NCBI GenBank assembly: GCA_026008535.1 | Contig: BRKX01000011.1 | Coordinates: 13,896,001 to 13,960,000, forward strand | Length of the DNA: 64,000 nucleotides | Direction of reading: 5' to 3' | From: Perilla frutescens | Lineage: Eukaryota > Streptophyta > Magnoliopsida > Lamiales > Lamiaceae | Shown here: positions 1 through 10,700 of the stretch, in pieces | Numbering within the stretch: the stretch's first letter is position 1 | Layout: every line of letters starts with the position of its first letter | Made by a program: the position numbers and the translations under genes | Notes under the pieces: generated by a model | Told to the model about the DNA's origin: nothing | Database searches by the model: none | Seen by the model: only the letters and a program-made list of their open reading frames with translations

Positions 1-3000
1 ATCAAGATCTTGGGTCAGTTTTACTGGGAAACAACCAAGTTTGCAAAGTGAAAGGCATTGGTAGAATCAAGTTAAAGATGCATGATGACAGCATCAAGAT
101 TCTATCTGAAGTGAGGTATATTCCTCAGTTGAAAAGGAACCTGGTTTCTCTTGGTTTATTGGAATCAAAAGGATTCAGCTATGCATCCAGAGAAGGATGT
201 CTGCACGTGATGAGGAAGTCTGAGATTGTAATGAAGGCAATACGAAGACACAACCTGTATCATTTGGTGGCTGAAACTGTTGCTGGCACTTTAGATTTAT
301 CACATAAATCTGATATTAACCTCTGGCACAGAAGGATGGGTCATGTTGGTCAAAAAGGATTGAATCAGCTGGTAAAGAAGGAGATAATCAAAGATGTTGA
401 AGGATCAGATCTTGAAACATGCGAGCAGTGTATCTTGGCAAAGAACAAGAAGGCACCATTTCAAGAATCAACCAGAAAATCTCAAGCCCCCCTTTGCTAT
501 GCTCATTCTGATTTGTGGGGGCCTTCAAAGAGCAAGACTCTGGGTGGAGGCAGATTCTTTATATCCATTATTGATGACTATTCAAAGAAGCTGTGGATCT
601 TTATCCTGAAAAGCAAGGCAGAAGCTTTTGATAAGTTCAGAGAGTGGTGCAAAGAGGTGGAGCTTGAGAAGGATACCAGTCTGAAATGCTTAAGGACTGA
701 CAATGGACTGGAGTTTCTGTCAGAGGAATTCCAGAATTTCTGTAAAGAAAAGGGCATCAAAAGGCACAGGACTGTACCAGGTAACCCTCAGCAGAATGGT
801 ACAGCTGAAAGAATGAACCGGACTATACTTGAAAGGGTCAGGTGCATGCTATTTGGGTCAGGGTTGCCCAAAAGGTTCTGGGGAGAGGCAGCAACTACAG
901 CAGCATATCTGATCAACAAATGCCCATCATCTGCCATTGATTTTAAAACCCCAGATGAGATGTGGTATGGCAATGTGGGCAGCTACAATCACTTGAGAAT
1001 TTTTGGTTGTAAAGCTTATGCACATATAAAGAAAGATAAGCTTGAACCAAGGGCCTTGAAGTGTGTTATGCTGGGATACCAAAAGGGGACCAAGGGATAC
1101 AGGCTGTGGTGCTATGAACAAGGGGTAAAGAAGATCATCATAAGTAGGGATGTGGTATTCAATGAAAATGAAATGCCATTTCTATCTGTTACAGATATTG
1201 GAAATCAGAAGGAGGGACAAAACTCTAAAGATAACATCACAGGAGTTGAGGTGGAGCTTCCAACTGAAAATCAGAATACCAATGAAGGACATGAATCTGA
1301 TGGGGAGCATAACTCAGATGAAGAAGGACAGCAAACCAATGATGATGATGACTTGAAAGATTACCAGCTTGCGAGAGATAGGACCAGAAGGGCTATTAGA
1401 CCACCATCCAGATTTGGTCAGGCAGATATGATATTCTATGCCTTAAATGTTGCTGAGGAAGTTGAGTTTTCTGAGCCTGCAACATACTCAGAAGCCTCAA
1501 CAGGAAAAGAAAGCAAGGAGTGGATCAAGGCCATGGAGAAAGAGATCAGTTCTCTGCAGAAGAACAAAACCTGGTTGCTGGTTGATAAGCCTAAACATCA
1601 AAAGGCTATAAGTTGCAAGTGGATTTATAAGAAAAAGATTGAGGTGTCAGACCATAATAAAATCAGATTCAAAGCAAGGTTAGTGGCAAGGGGCTTTACA
1701 CAGAGAGAAGGGATAGACTTCAATGAAGTATTTTCACCTGTTGTAAAGCATTCTTCCATCAGAATCTTACTTGCCATTGTGGCTCAATTTGATCTGGAGC
1801 TGCAGCAGCTTGATGTTACAACAGCTTTTCTACATGGTGACCTTGAGGAGACAATTTACATGATACAACCTGAAGGTTTTGTTAAACCAGGAGATGAGGG
1901 AAAGGTATGTTTGCTGAAAAAATCCCTATATGGTTTGAAACAAAGCTCTAGACAGTGGTACAAGAAATTTGATGATTACATGTTGAAGATTGGTTTCCAG
2001 AGATCAAAATATGATAGCTGTGTATACATTAAGAGGAAAGATCAGATTGCTGTGGCTTATCTACTGTTATATGTAGATGACATGCTTATAGCAAGCCATA
2101 GAGCATCTGAAATTGAAATTTTGAAGCATGATCTCCAGTCAAGGTTTGAGATGAAAGATCTGGGAAATGCCAAGAGGATTTTGGGCATGGATATAAAGAG
2201 AAACAGAGAAAGGGGAGAGCTTTGGCTCGTTCAGCATGATTATATTAAAAGAGTGTTGAAGAAGTTTGGTATGCATGAATGCAAGCAAGTATCTGTTCCC
2301 ATAGCTCAACAAATCAAATTGTCTGCTGATCAAAGTCCTAAGACAGCTGAAGAAAGGCAGGAAATGAATGCTATACCCTATGCAAACATTGTTGGGAGCA
2401 TAATGTATACAATGGTTTGTTCAAGGCCTGACATTTCTCACGCTGTAAGTCTTGTTAGCAGATACATGGCAGATCCTGGGAAGGCACACTGGAAGGCATT
2501 GAAGTGGATTCTGAGGTATATGAAGGGAACATCTAATTTTGGAATATTATTCAGAAAAACAAGACTGGAGAAGGAGGATCCTTTGATAGGTTTTGTTGAC
2601 TCAGACTATGCTGCAAACATTGATAACAGAAGGTCTCAATCTGGATACATTTTCAATCTGTATGGCTCTGCAGTCAGCTGGAGATCATTTCTTCAGTCGG
2701 TGGTTGCTTTGTCTACAACAGAGGCTGAATATATGGCCGTTACAGAAGCTGTAAAGGAAGGAATATGGCTGAAGGGTATGATTGGAGATTTTGGGATTGA
2801 TCAAAAGTCTGTTGAGATCAAGTGTGACAGTCAGAGTGCACTTCATCTAGCAAAGCATCAAGTGTTTCATGAAAGGTCAAAGCATATTGATGTTAGACAT
2901 CATTTTGTCAGAGATTTAGTGAACGATGGTGTTGTAAGGATGGTGAAAGTGTCCACAGAAGACAATGCAGCCGACATGCTTACCAAAGCTTTACCTGCTC

Positions 3001-3047
3001 CAAAATTCAGGTATTGCTTGGATTTGGTAAGTCTTGTCTCTCATTAA
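1..3047 (+). CDS. Ty1-copia Gag-Pol polyprotein, 5' part outside window
   Basis: This is the 3' two thirds of a copia polyprotein, open from base 3 to the TAA at 3045-3047 with no stop or frameshift. The true start lies upstream of the window. In order: the end of the protease region, a GAG-pre-integrase HHCC zinc motif (about nt 327-431, WHRRMGH then CEQC), and the integrase core with D (HSDLWGP, nt 510), D (RTDNG, nt 699) and E (nt 807). Then come a D/E-rich linker (nt 1190-1370), reverse transcriptase with the YVDD active site (nt 2070-2081), and RNase H with DSDYA and STTEAEYMA motifs. The product would copy and integrate the element in virus-like particles. Motif spelling and the following LTR suggest the Tork/Tnt1-like lineage (family knowledge). 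All visible catalytic residues are present, so this copy may be young; gag and the 5' LTR cannot be judged. Confidence 0.95.
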   Translation, partial: QDLGSVLLGNNQVCKVKGIGRIKLKMHDDSIKILSEVRYIPQLKRNLVSLGLLESKGFSYASREGCLHVMRKSEIVMKAIRRHNLYHLVAETVAGTLDLSHKSDINLWHRRMGHVGQKGLNQLVKKEIIKDVEGSDLETCEQCILAKNKKAPFQESTRKSQAPLCYAHSDLWGPSKSKTLGGGRFFISIIDDYSKKLWIFILKSKAEAFDKFREWCKEVELEKDTSLKCLRTDNGLEFLSEEFQNFCKEKGIKRHRTVPGNPQQNGTAERMNRTILERVRCMLFGSGLPKRFWGEAATTAAYLINKCPSSAIDFKTPDEMWYGNVGSYNHLRIFGCKAYAHIKKDKLEPRALKCVMLGYQKGTKGYRLWCYEQGVKKIIISRDVVFNENEMPFLSVTDIGNQKEGQNSKDNITGVEVELPTENQNTNEGHESDGEHNSDEEGQQTNDDDDLKDYQLARDRTRRAIRPPSRFGQADMIFYALNVAEEVEFSEPATYSEASTGKESKEWIKAMEKEISSLQKNKTWLLVDKPKHQKAISCKWIYKKKIEVSDHNKIRFKARLVARGFTQREGIDFNEVFSPVVKHSSIRILLAIVAQFDLELQQLDVTTAFLHGDLEETIYMIQPEGFVKPGDEGKVCLLKKSLYGLKQSSRQWYKKFDDYMLKIGFQRSKYDSCVYIKRKDQIAVAYLLLYVDDMLIASHRASEIEILKHDLQSRFEMKDLGNAKRILGMDIKRNRERGELWLVQHDYIKRVLKKFGMHECKQVSVPIAQQIKLSADQSPKTAEERQEMNAIPYANIVGSIMYTMVCSRPDISHAVSLVSRYMADPGKAHWKALKWILRYMKGTSNFGILFRKTRLEKEDPLIGFVDSDYAANIDNRRSQSGYIFNLYGSAVSWRSFLQSVVALSTTEAEYMAVTEAVKEGIWLKGMIGDFGIDQKSVEIKCDSQSALHLAKHQVFHERSKHIDVRHHFVRDLVNDGVVRMVKVSTEDNAADMLTKALPAPKFRYCLDLVSLVSH

Positions 3048-3124
3048 GAGAGTGTGAAAGCCCTGTAATGGGGCAGTTTTGAGGGGAAGCTGGTTCTTGA
3101 ATGTTCATTGAAGATTGCTTAGTC

Positions 3125-3135
3125 AAGGTGGAGAT
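3125..3135 (+). other. Polypurine tract of the copia element
   Basis: AAGGTGGAGAT lies directly before the TG that opens the LTR, 78 bases after the pol stop. It is the expected primer site for plus-strand DNA synthesis. Confidence 0.7.
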
Positions 3136-3656
3136 TGTTGAATGAAGGGTGACTTCAAATCTGCTCAATGAAGGCTGTTGGCAAAACCAGTTAAGGGAAA
3201 GCTGTTGGTGGAAGTTTGTAGCGGTTATTTGTTATTGCATGGGAGCCGTTGATCTATTCAGTTACTTCCTAATTTGAGTGGTGAAGATTTGCTGTTGCAT
3301 AGCTATTAATTGAAGCAGTTAGAGTCGGATGAAACAATTCATTCATTCCATATTTCATAACCCTTGTAAAGCCGAGAGAAGTAGATAGAGATAGAGATCT
3401 TGATAGTTTGAGAGCTACAATCTGTTCAGAGTTGTAAGCTGTGATTGAGGCTGTTCTACTCTTGTAATCTACATTCTTGATCAATAATAATAGAGCAGTT
3501 AACCCTCCGTGGATGTAGGCAATTCTTGCCGAACCACGTATATCGATTGTGTCATTTCTATTGCTTTTCTTGTTCTATCATACACCACAAATTCTTGCGT
3601 TGTTCTTGGTGTTTGTATCTATCTTCTTCGAGCTCAATCCATCAGTTTCTTTAACA
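3136..3656 (+). repeat. 3' LTR of the Tork/Tnt1-like copia element
   Basis: The repeat opens TGTTGAATG and closes TTTAACA, giving short inverted ends TGTTGA/TTAACA and a length of about 521 bp. Near 3508-3540 it carries the CCGTGGATGTAGGC...CCGAACCACG block that recurs in LTRs of Tnt1-like plant copia elements. The partner 5' LTR and the target duplication lie outside the window; the five bases after the LTR are CATAT. Confidence 0.85.
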
Positions 3657-4043
3657 CATATTTTTTATTTTATTTATGTGTGTGGTTGATTGATTTATCT
3701 GTGGTATCTTTTGGTGATTCAAGCCATGTAGTTATTTGTTGTTGAAAATTATCTTCAACTTGAATATTGATCTTTCCAAGTTGTATTCATTCAGTTTGTA
3801 AAGTTAGCTGCTAAAGTTTCTGTCTTCAACTCTCCATTGATTGGCTTTCTATTCTTCATATAATAATCATCATCCTCCTGAACAAGATTGCAATATCAAT
3901 CTCAATGGTTGAGGAATAAACAAACTGATACTCTCCAGGAGAAAAAAATTAACCATTCTCTTTGTAACTGCATTCAACCAATTACATACCCTTTAATTCC
4001 AAAATTAAAGGATATTTCATGTATAAAAGTCCAACCATTTTAG

Positions 4044-4046
4044 ACA

Positions 4047-4093
<47 letters not shown>
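4044..4093. repeat. (CA)n(TA)n microsatellite
   Basis: About 18 CA units run directly into about 6 TA units. Confidence 0.95.
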
Positions 4094-4644
4094 CTTAATT
4101 ACTGAGACCATATCCATCATATTTGATTAAGAAACATAATTAAAGCATGGAATATAATTTATAAATAAAAATATATATGTAGTTGGAGTCATTGCCTAGG
4201 TCATCTCTTATTCTTACGCTCAAGGCTTCTGCTTCAACTCCGCATTCTCATATTGAATCCAGATTGTAGTCATTATTTATTTGTTGGACTATTTGGTGGA
4301 TATGTGTTTTATAGTTGTTGGATAATATACTGAATTCATTTGAATAATAGAGTTTTAAACTGTTCATCAACTATAGATATAGAAGGATTGTAATGTTATG
4401 TTCTCATTACGAGATTTGTTGGTAGCATTTTGCTTAGAGTTGTTTTGAGCGATCATCCACATATCAAATAAATTGGAATGCTCAAGGTTTCTACCCAATT
4501 ATCGTATTAAATATTAAAAGTTCATGGTTAATATTTCAAGCGCAAAAAAAGAGTAAAAAATACGATTTCGATCATATGGGTGCATCGAAACTGACGATGA
4601 TTTCATTTTCCTTTTGCATGCTATGAACATAATTTATGGTACGT

Positions 4645-4722
4645 AAGCTTGATGAAGCTATTGAGAATCTCACCAAGGCTATCATATTGAACTCTACATC
4701 TGCAATTATGTATCAAACCCAA
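4645..4722 (+). pseudogene. TPR fragment of an Hsc70-interacting (HIP/FAM10) protein
   Basis: Translating from 4645 gives KLDEAIENLTKAI, then ILNSTSAIMY, about 26 codons. This follows the first TPR helices of plant Hsc70-interacting proteins, where the usual wording is close to FDEAIEHLTKAI followed by LNPTSAI. HIP is a cytosolic co-chaperone that binds Hsp70 through its TPRs. Nothing before or after continues the protein, and no splice sites complete it, so I read it as a relic of a gene copy or a fragment carried by a transposon. The family call rests on remembered similarity only. Confidence 0.5.
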
Positions 4723-5239
4723 GGTGTGTTGTCCTCATCCCTTTTCTTGTGTTCTTTAGGTTTTTCATATTTTATAGTCCCCCCTCCCAACAAATTGAGC
4801 AGGCCATGAGGGGCGAACGAGGGTGATGTTGTTTCATGTACCACATGGCATTGGCATTCTATACAAATTGTTAATGTACCTTTCTTCTCTGTGTACTCGG
4901 GCATTATATGTGACTGTTAGTGCTAATTTATCCGGTGGAAAGAAACTGTGTGCTATTCTTCTAACGTGAAATAAGTTGTTGCATAACTGTCTTTTTATAT
5001 CTATTTTCAGCTTCTATTTATAAATAAAGAGCATGTTGATTGACTTTTATTGTTTTCCTACATTTCGGGTTGAAGGTGAGTTCTGGTTGTTTGGTGGCCA
5101 TTAGATACAACCGAAAGAAAAGTTTCTTCGAGATTTTCATATGATTCAGTTATTGTGTGTGGAGCATAATATAATTTGATGCCTGTAGTTATATAGTAGT
5201 AGCTATTGGAAAGTCTGCAGATTAGGGGCATAAGAAGCG

Positions 5240-5497
5240 GAGTCGAGTTCGTCCCATTTTGATAGGCTGATTGGGGTTTTTCACGGGGATTAAAAAAAGT
5301 ATTGGGAAAGACAATTAATCAAGAAACTTCTTAATATGCCCTTATTTATTTCTTTGATATTGAATTAATGCTTAATGTGAACATATTAAATAGGGGTATA
5401 TATTAGTAAATTAGCTAAATATATATAGAAATATGCCTATATATCGGGACATACTAAAAAGGAAAACAAGTCTATCAAAGTGGGACGGAGGGAGTAT
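5240..5497. mobile_element. Stowaway-like MITE (Tc1/mariner type)
   Basis: The right end reads GTGGGACGGAGGGAGTA, the classic Stowaway terminus, and the preceding segment (TCTATCAAAG, near 5471) mirrors TTTTGATAGGCT at the left end (5257-5268). The left terminus is mutated (GAGTCGAGTTCGTCCCA). Length is about 258 bp with AT-rich internal DNA and no ORF. A TA target duplication fits the right end only. Confidence 0.75.
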
Positions 5498-7531
5498 TAT
5501 TCTTTTCATAGGGCTCAAACCTACTTTCAAGTTGAATGAGTCACAAAGTGTTTAAGAAAAGGAGTTGCGTAAAAGTTACAGTCTATATTAACAAATATTT
5601 AGAAAATAACAATTAGATATTACAATGTATTTTGCAAACAGGTTGGATTAGCAGGTGATGAAATATCTTCAAGGCCAATCGAGTCAAAGACAAAGAGCAT
5701 GCATTCACCACACATTAATTCAAAAGAAAAGAGGCAGAAGACTCTCATAAAAAGAAGGCTTAGTACAATCATTCAAGAATGAATTGAAGTTGATTAGGAT
5801 ATATTATATATCATTTCTAGTACCAATGTTTAATATAATCATTTAGTGGTTATGTTTGGATATTTTAGGATATTTGCTTTGTTGTTAATATGTTTATTAG
5901 TTTGCAATTAAGTATTTATTCAATTTTTCTTCTGTTTCATGGGATTTATTTTTACTATTTTTGTCTGCTTCTTCGGTATTAATTGACGGACATGAGGCTA
6001 TGCGTAGATGGGGTCTCATATGAATCTCTATCAACTATTTCTTATAAATCATAGAAATGAGCTTACTTGCAAGTGATTTTTTAAGATTGACAAAGTAAGT
6101 GATGGCATATTTATATCTCATTGGAAATTCCTCTATCTAGCTCCTTTTCACATGAAATATATCTGGACCTTCTTGCTGCCTCTGATGGTCAACAACTCTA
6201 CATCTGTTTTTTCTCAATAGATATGAGAAATGCAATATTTGTTTCAGTTAAATCCTTGAACGAACAAGAACATAGTATAATAGCACCAAACCTTGGTGAA
6301 AATTCATATCCCACGAAATGCATCTATTGCATTTTTTTATGTCTACAAATGTTACATGAAGAGTTTATAAAGTTATATCCCAAATTTAGATTTTCCAAGT
6401 TATATAAATAAAATTAATCATCTTTTGGGATATGGGTGGTTGATTTATATAGTTTTCTTCCTTACCTTTAATTTTCAATACATTATTTGAATGCAAAATT
6501 TGAAACTAAAGGTCATACCATTGACAAATATGACTTCTGGTAATATGGTACAAACTGAACTCATTTAAAAATGGAATTTTCCAAATCAAATACTGAATCA
6601 ATTTTCTCATTAGCTCCTTGGTTACATAATTCTATCCGCTGACTTCAAATGTTACTCATAAAACAAATTATGAAAAGCAAAAGAAAATCATCATTTTATA
6701 AAATTGAACCACCAAAGCATTTCATCGTTCAACATATGTGCAACTCTTTTGATTGTAGAAAATTATCCTCTTATTTCTCTATAGCTTATTCAATTACATT
6801 TTGAGATCCATATATTCTTAAATTAATGTCAAATTAACCCCATAAGACATTACAAAAAACTTGACAAACAGTACCATAGCCACAATGTCAAAGATGGCTT
6901 AACATGCATGAGAATAGTTCAACTATAAAAAACATGTATCAAGTCATAGGACATAAGGTAAAGGCATCAAATGTAGGCTTAACCATTACCAAACATATCT
7001 TGATGGATATAATTCCCGCAACCAACTCTATTATTCTCTTGCTTGGGTGCAAACTTTCTTCTTCCAAGCTCCGAATTTGGAATCGAAGTAAAAATTGTGT
7101 ATTGTAATATAATACTCTCTTGGTCTCACTGTACCTTCTATTTTAAAGAGAAATTTAGTGCATAAAAAGGGAAAGCTTAAGACATACATTATAATGTATG
7201 ATATCTATAAATATTCATTGGAAATTAAATTAGGTTTTGCAACTGAAGACGATGCCGATGTTGATACGAATACCGTTACAAATGTCATGTACAAAGAAAT
7301 ATTTCGAAATTTGTAGAATAAAATTATTTCTGTAAAATAATATCTACAAATAAATTGTGTTTTAAGAGAGAGTTATAATTTATGCTCGCCACGCAAGGCG
7401 CGGGTCATGCATTAGTTATACATAAAATAGCAATTGAAAATATTGAATTATATATATTCAAGAAATCAGAGAAATGCGGAATGTAACTTACTTATTCATT
7501 TTCAAAACTTCCCTCAAAAATAAAAAGAAAT
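5498..7531. other. Intergenic, upstream of makorin
   Basis: AT-rich. An exon-like open stretch at 5641-5780 follows a plausible acceptor (see findings). An unrecognised 96-codon frame occurs at 6121-6411 without gene-like features. Confidence 0.5.
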
Positions 7532-7540
7532 TATAAATAG
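7532..7540 (+). promoter_or_regulatory. TATA box of the makorin gene
   Basis: TATAAATAG lies 193 bases before the makorin ATG. It would place transcription start near 7562-7570, leaving a leader of about 160 bases that contains one short uORF (7637-7663). Confidence 0.6.
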
Positions 7541-7724
7541 AGGAGCCTTCACGGAATAAACTTGAAATTGGAGGACCATAACTACAAACATTTCAGCCAA
7601 CATCCCAACCGCCAAAATCCCTAAATTCACTCCGGAATGTCCGTATTTTTCTTCGTCGAGTAAAAGCTCTTATCGTTATCATCGAAAAAAATCGTAGATT
7701 TTCTCAGGGATTTGCAGCAACGAC

Positions 7725-10700
7725 ATGTCTAAACGGTAAGAAACTATCGAAACCATAATCTACCTCTGCAATTATTTGGTAGTTCTTCTGGTTTTCAGAT
7801 GATCTTTGATTTGATTAGTGTTTTTGTTCTTTTTATAAATTTTAATTTTAATGAATTTTACTTGCGCTGATCGCATAGAAGATTATTGAATTTTTGTTCT
7901 GCGTTAATTTCTTGAACTTGGAATTCGTTTGTATCAATTAGGTTTCAATTCAAGGTATCAAAAGTTAGAGATAAGGAAAGCGTTGCATTCAATTAGAACA
8001 ACATCAATCGATTGGCTTTGCCATCCCAAGGGAATATATATCTGTGTGTGTGTTCTGTAATATACATATATCATGAACTTATTTCTCCTAAAATATGTTT
8101 TAAAGAACACGTTGATTTTGCGTTTGGCAATCATAGTAATAAGCAGTTTCTTTTAATGTTTGATTGGTCCATGACTATTAACAGAGAATTGAGCCAAGCT
8201 GGATAATTTGTTGTTTAGCTCGATTGTTATTTTCTGCACTGTGTGCTGAAACTTATTGATTGTTAACTGAGCCTAGCTGATGTTTTAATCTTTCTGACTA
8301 TGAGTTGAGCATGTAGCTTGGAATTTACCAACTCATTAGAGGCGTGGATCTTGCTTTAGAACATATCCGTTGGTAATTGAAAGTTTAGTCGTTCCTCTTG
8401 ATGGGAATATGAGTTTCCTCTTTCATGAAGTTTTCAAGGAGGTAACTAGTATATAGCATTCTCTATATCGCCTGGCCCCCCCTTTTAATGTGTTTAGTGT
8501 ACATGTCCCAAGTCTTTGCTGAAGATAGAGCCACAAAAGCTATCTCTGTAAGGTTGATATTTTGAATGCTAAACTAATAATTTATTTACTCTTGGAGGTA
8601 TTGACTTCCAATGCACCAGTTCTATTTAAATAAATGAGAAGAACATTTTGCCACTAGTCCCTTGTCCTCTTTTATTGCACCATTCTCCCTTGTTAAAATA
8701 ACACCACCTAGTAGTTTAAGGGCTTGGCAAATGACGATTTGGAAGCCTTCGACCCAGTTGTAATTTGAGAATCTGAAATCTAATATATTTTACCTTTGGG
8801 GATACAATGGTGAAAGGAAGTTGAGGATTATATTTATCTTAAGGGTTTAAGAAAAATGAAGTTATAGCAAATTCTTGGACTTGATGATCTGGTACATACA
8901 GGAAAAACTGGTTTAGCATAGTCTAGACTTGGTTAGAATTGCTGTAGATTGAAGGGTTAACAGTCTCATATTCGCAGAATTAATGAATCTTTTTCTTAAA
9001 TAAAAAAAGAAACCCTTGAAAAATGTTCCAAAATTACTTCAGGCATTTCTTGGTTTTGCAGTAAGTGCTTTTTGCTTGGTAGGCGCTTGTGGCCTTACGT
9101 TGATTTGTGAATTGTATTTTTATCAAATATCTAATCTAGAATAGATCTTATCCTTAGGTTTTAGTTTGTATGGGCACAGACTATAGAAGAATTCGCCTTT
9201 TAGCTTGAGTCTTCAGCTTCTTGGGATGCATGCAAGATTCCTCTTTCTGTATGTTTCTGTCTTCAAGGGCATTGTTGTAGACTTTAGGAGATAAGCCTTT
9301 CTCATAGGATCTGCTCTCTTTTCATGGGAAGGGAAAACTTTCAGATCTGAATCTTGTCTAATCCAGCTGAATATCCTTATGTCCCGTCACTTGTTTCAAT
9401 AAGTAGGTTCTTGTTTCTAGTTTACTTGCACGAGTAATTTATGCTCTTACCGTATGATTGACTTCAAGATATCTGCTATTTTATCAACATCATAATTTAT
9501 CTCATTACCTGTTTCTCCTTATATTCTCTAAAGAATAAAAGAGAACTATTACGGAACTTTTCTCAGCCTTACCAAAAGGTGAGGAAGTTACCAGGATCCA
9601 GGACCTTATCAAACCGAGCAATGCCATGCATTGTCATCTTTCTTTGGAAATTTGAATTCATATTGATTTGGAAAGCTAATTAGAGAAGTAGTATGCGGTC
9701 AAACTTTTTCTCATACTTCTTAACAGGAAAAATGGCCACCATACTACCTATAGTCATGGAACTTGAACTTTAATCTTTTATGCATTTTGGCGGAACTTAT
9801 AGGTTATATTTTAACTGCCATCACTCCCTCATATTTAGGTTACACCATCAAGGTTAAGATTCTCTGAGATATTTATAATATCTTGTGGAGACCACATTTC
9901 ATTGTTGAACTTTTACTGCTAGTATATGTAAATATAGCAGAAATATCTCTTTTGATGGGGAAAAGGTCCTTTTTATTAGTCTTGGTACTCAATTTGAAGA
10001 TAATGAAGAAAATGTGGTTGGCATCACTTCGACACAGCACTTCTTTAATCCGGTCTTTGATGGTTTCTAGTTCCTTCAGGACTATAGCCTTTTTTTTTAA
10101 TTGATAAAAGGAAAGACCCCTGTGTTGTTTGCATTACCGTGAGTCTGTGACAGTTAAGAACACTTTCCAAACTTATTTTTGATGATTTTTGTTCCTTCAG
10201 GGTTCTCTGCAAATTCTTTGCTCATGGCGCATGTCTAAAAGGGGAACACTGCGAGTATTCGCATGATTGGAAGGCCCCACCGAATAATGTGAGTCTCTGT
10301 TAACCTGCTAGAGCCTAGAAATAGTAGCCTTTTTTAATGTTTTAATATAATCTCATTCTCTTTTGCATGCCTGTATTACTGCAGATATGCACGTTCTACC
10401 AAAAAGGAGTTTGCGCTTATAGAAATCGGTGTAGATATGATCATATCAAAGTTTCTCGGTTACAGTCGCCAGCTTTATCTTCTTCAGCAGATCTTTCTTC
10501 TGCCAAGGAGCTTCCTTCTGGAGCTGCAGCATTAGGTTCCAGTGTTGCCACTAGTGTTAGTGTCGAACATTCAGCTTCTAATTTTCCAGTTCATCCACCT
10601 AGTACACCAGCATGGGGAGAGAATTCTGGGCATTGTGATATTCTACAAGGTGGTGATGATTTGGCCGACTTTAGGGGTGTAGATCCTGCTGACCAACCTA

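Larger units (their letters stand above)
3657..5239. other. Intergenic, no intact gene
   Basis: AT-rich DNA with a CA/TA microsatellite and a TPR relic (listed separately). No open frame here looks like a gene. Confidence 0.6.
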
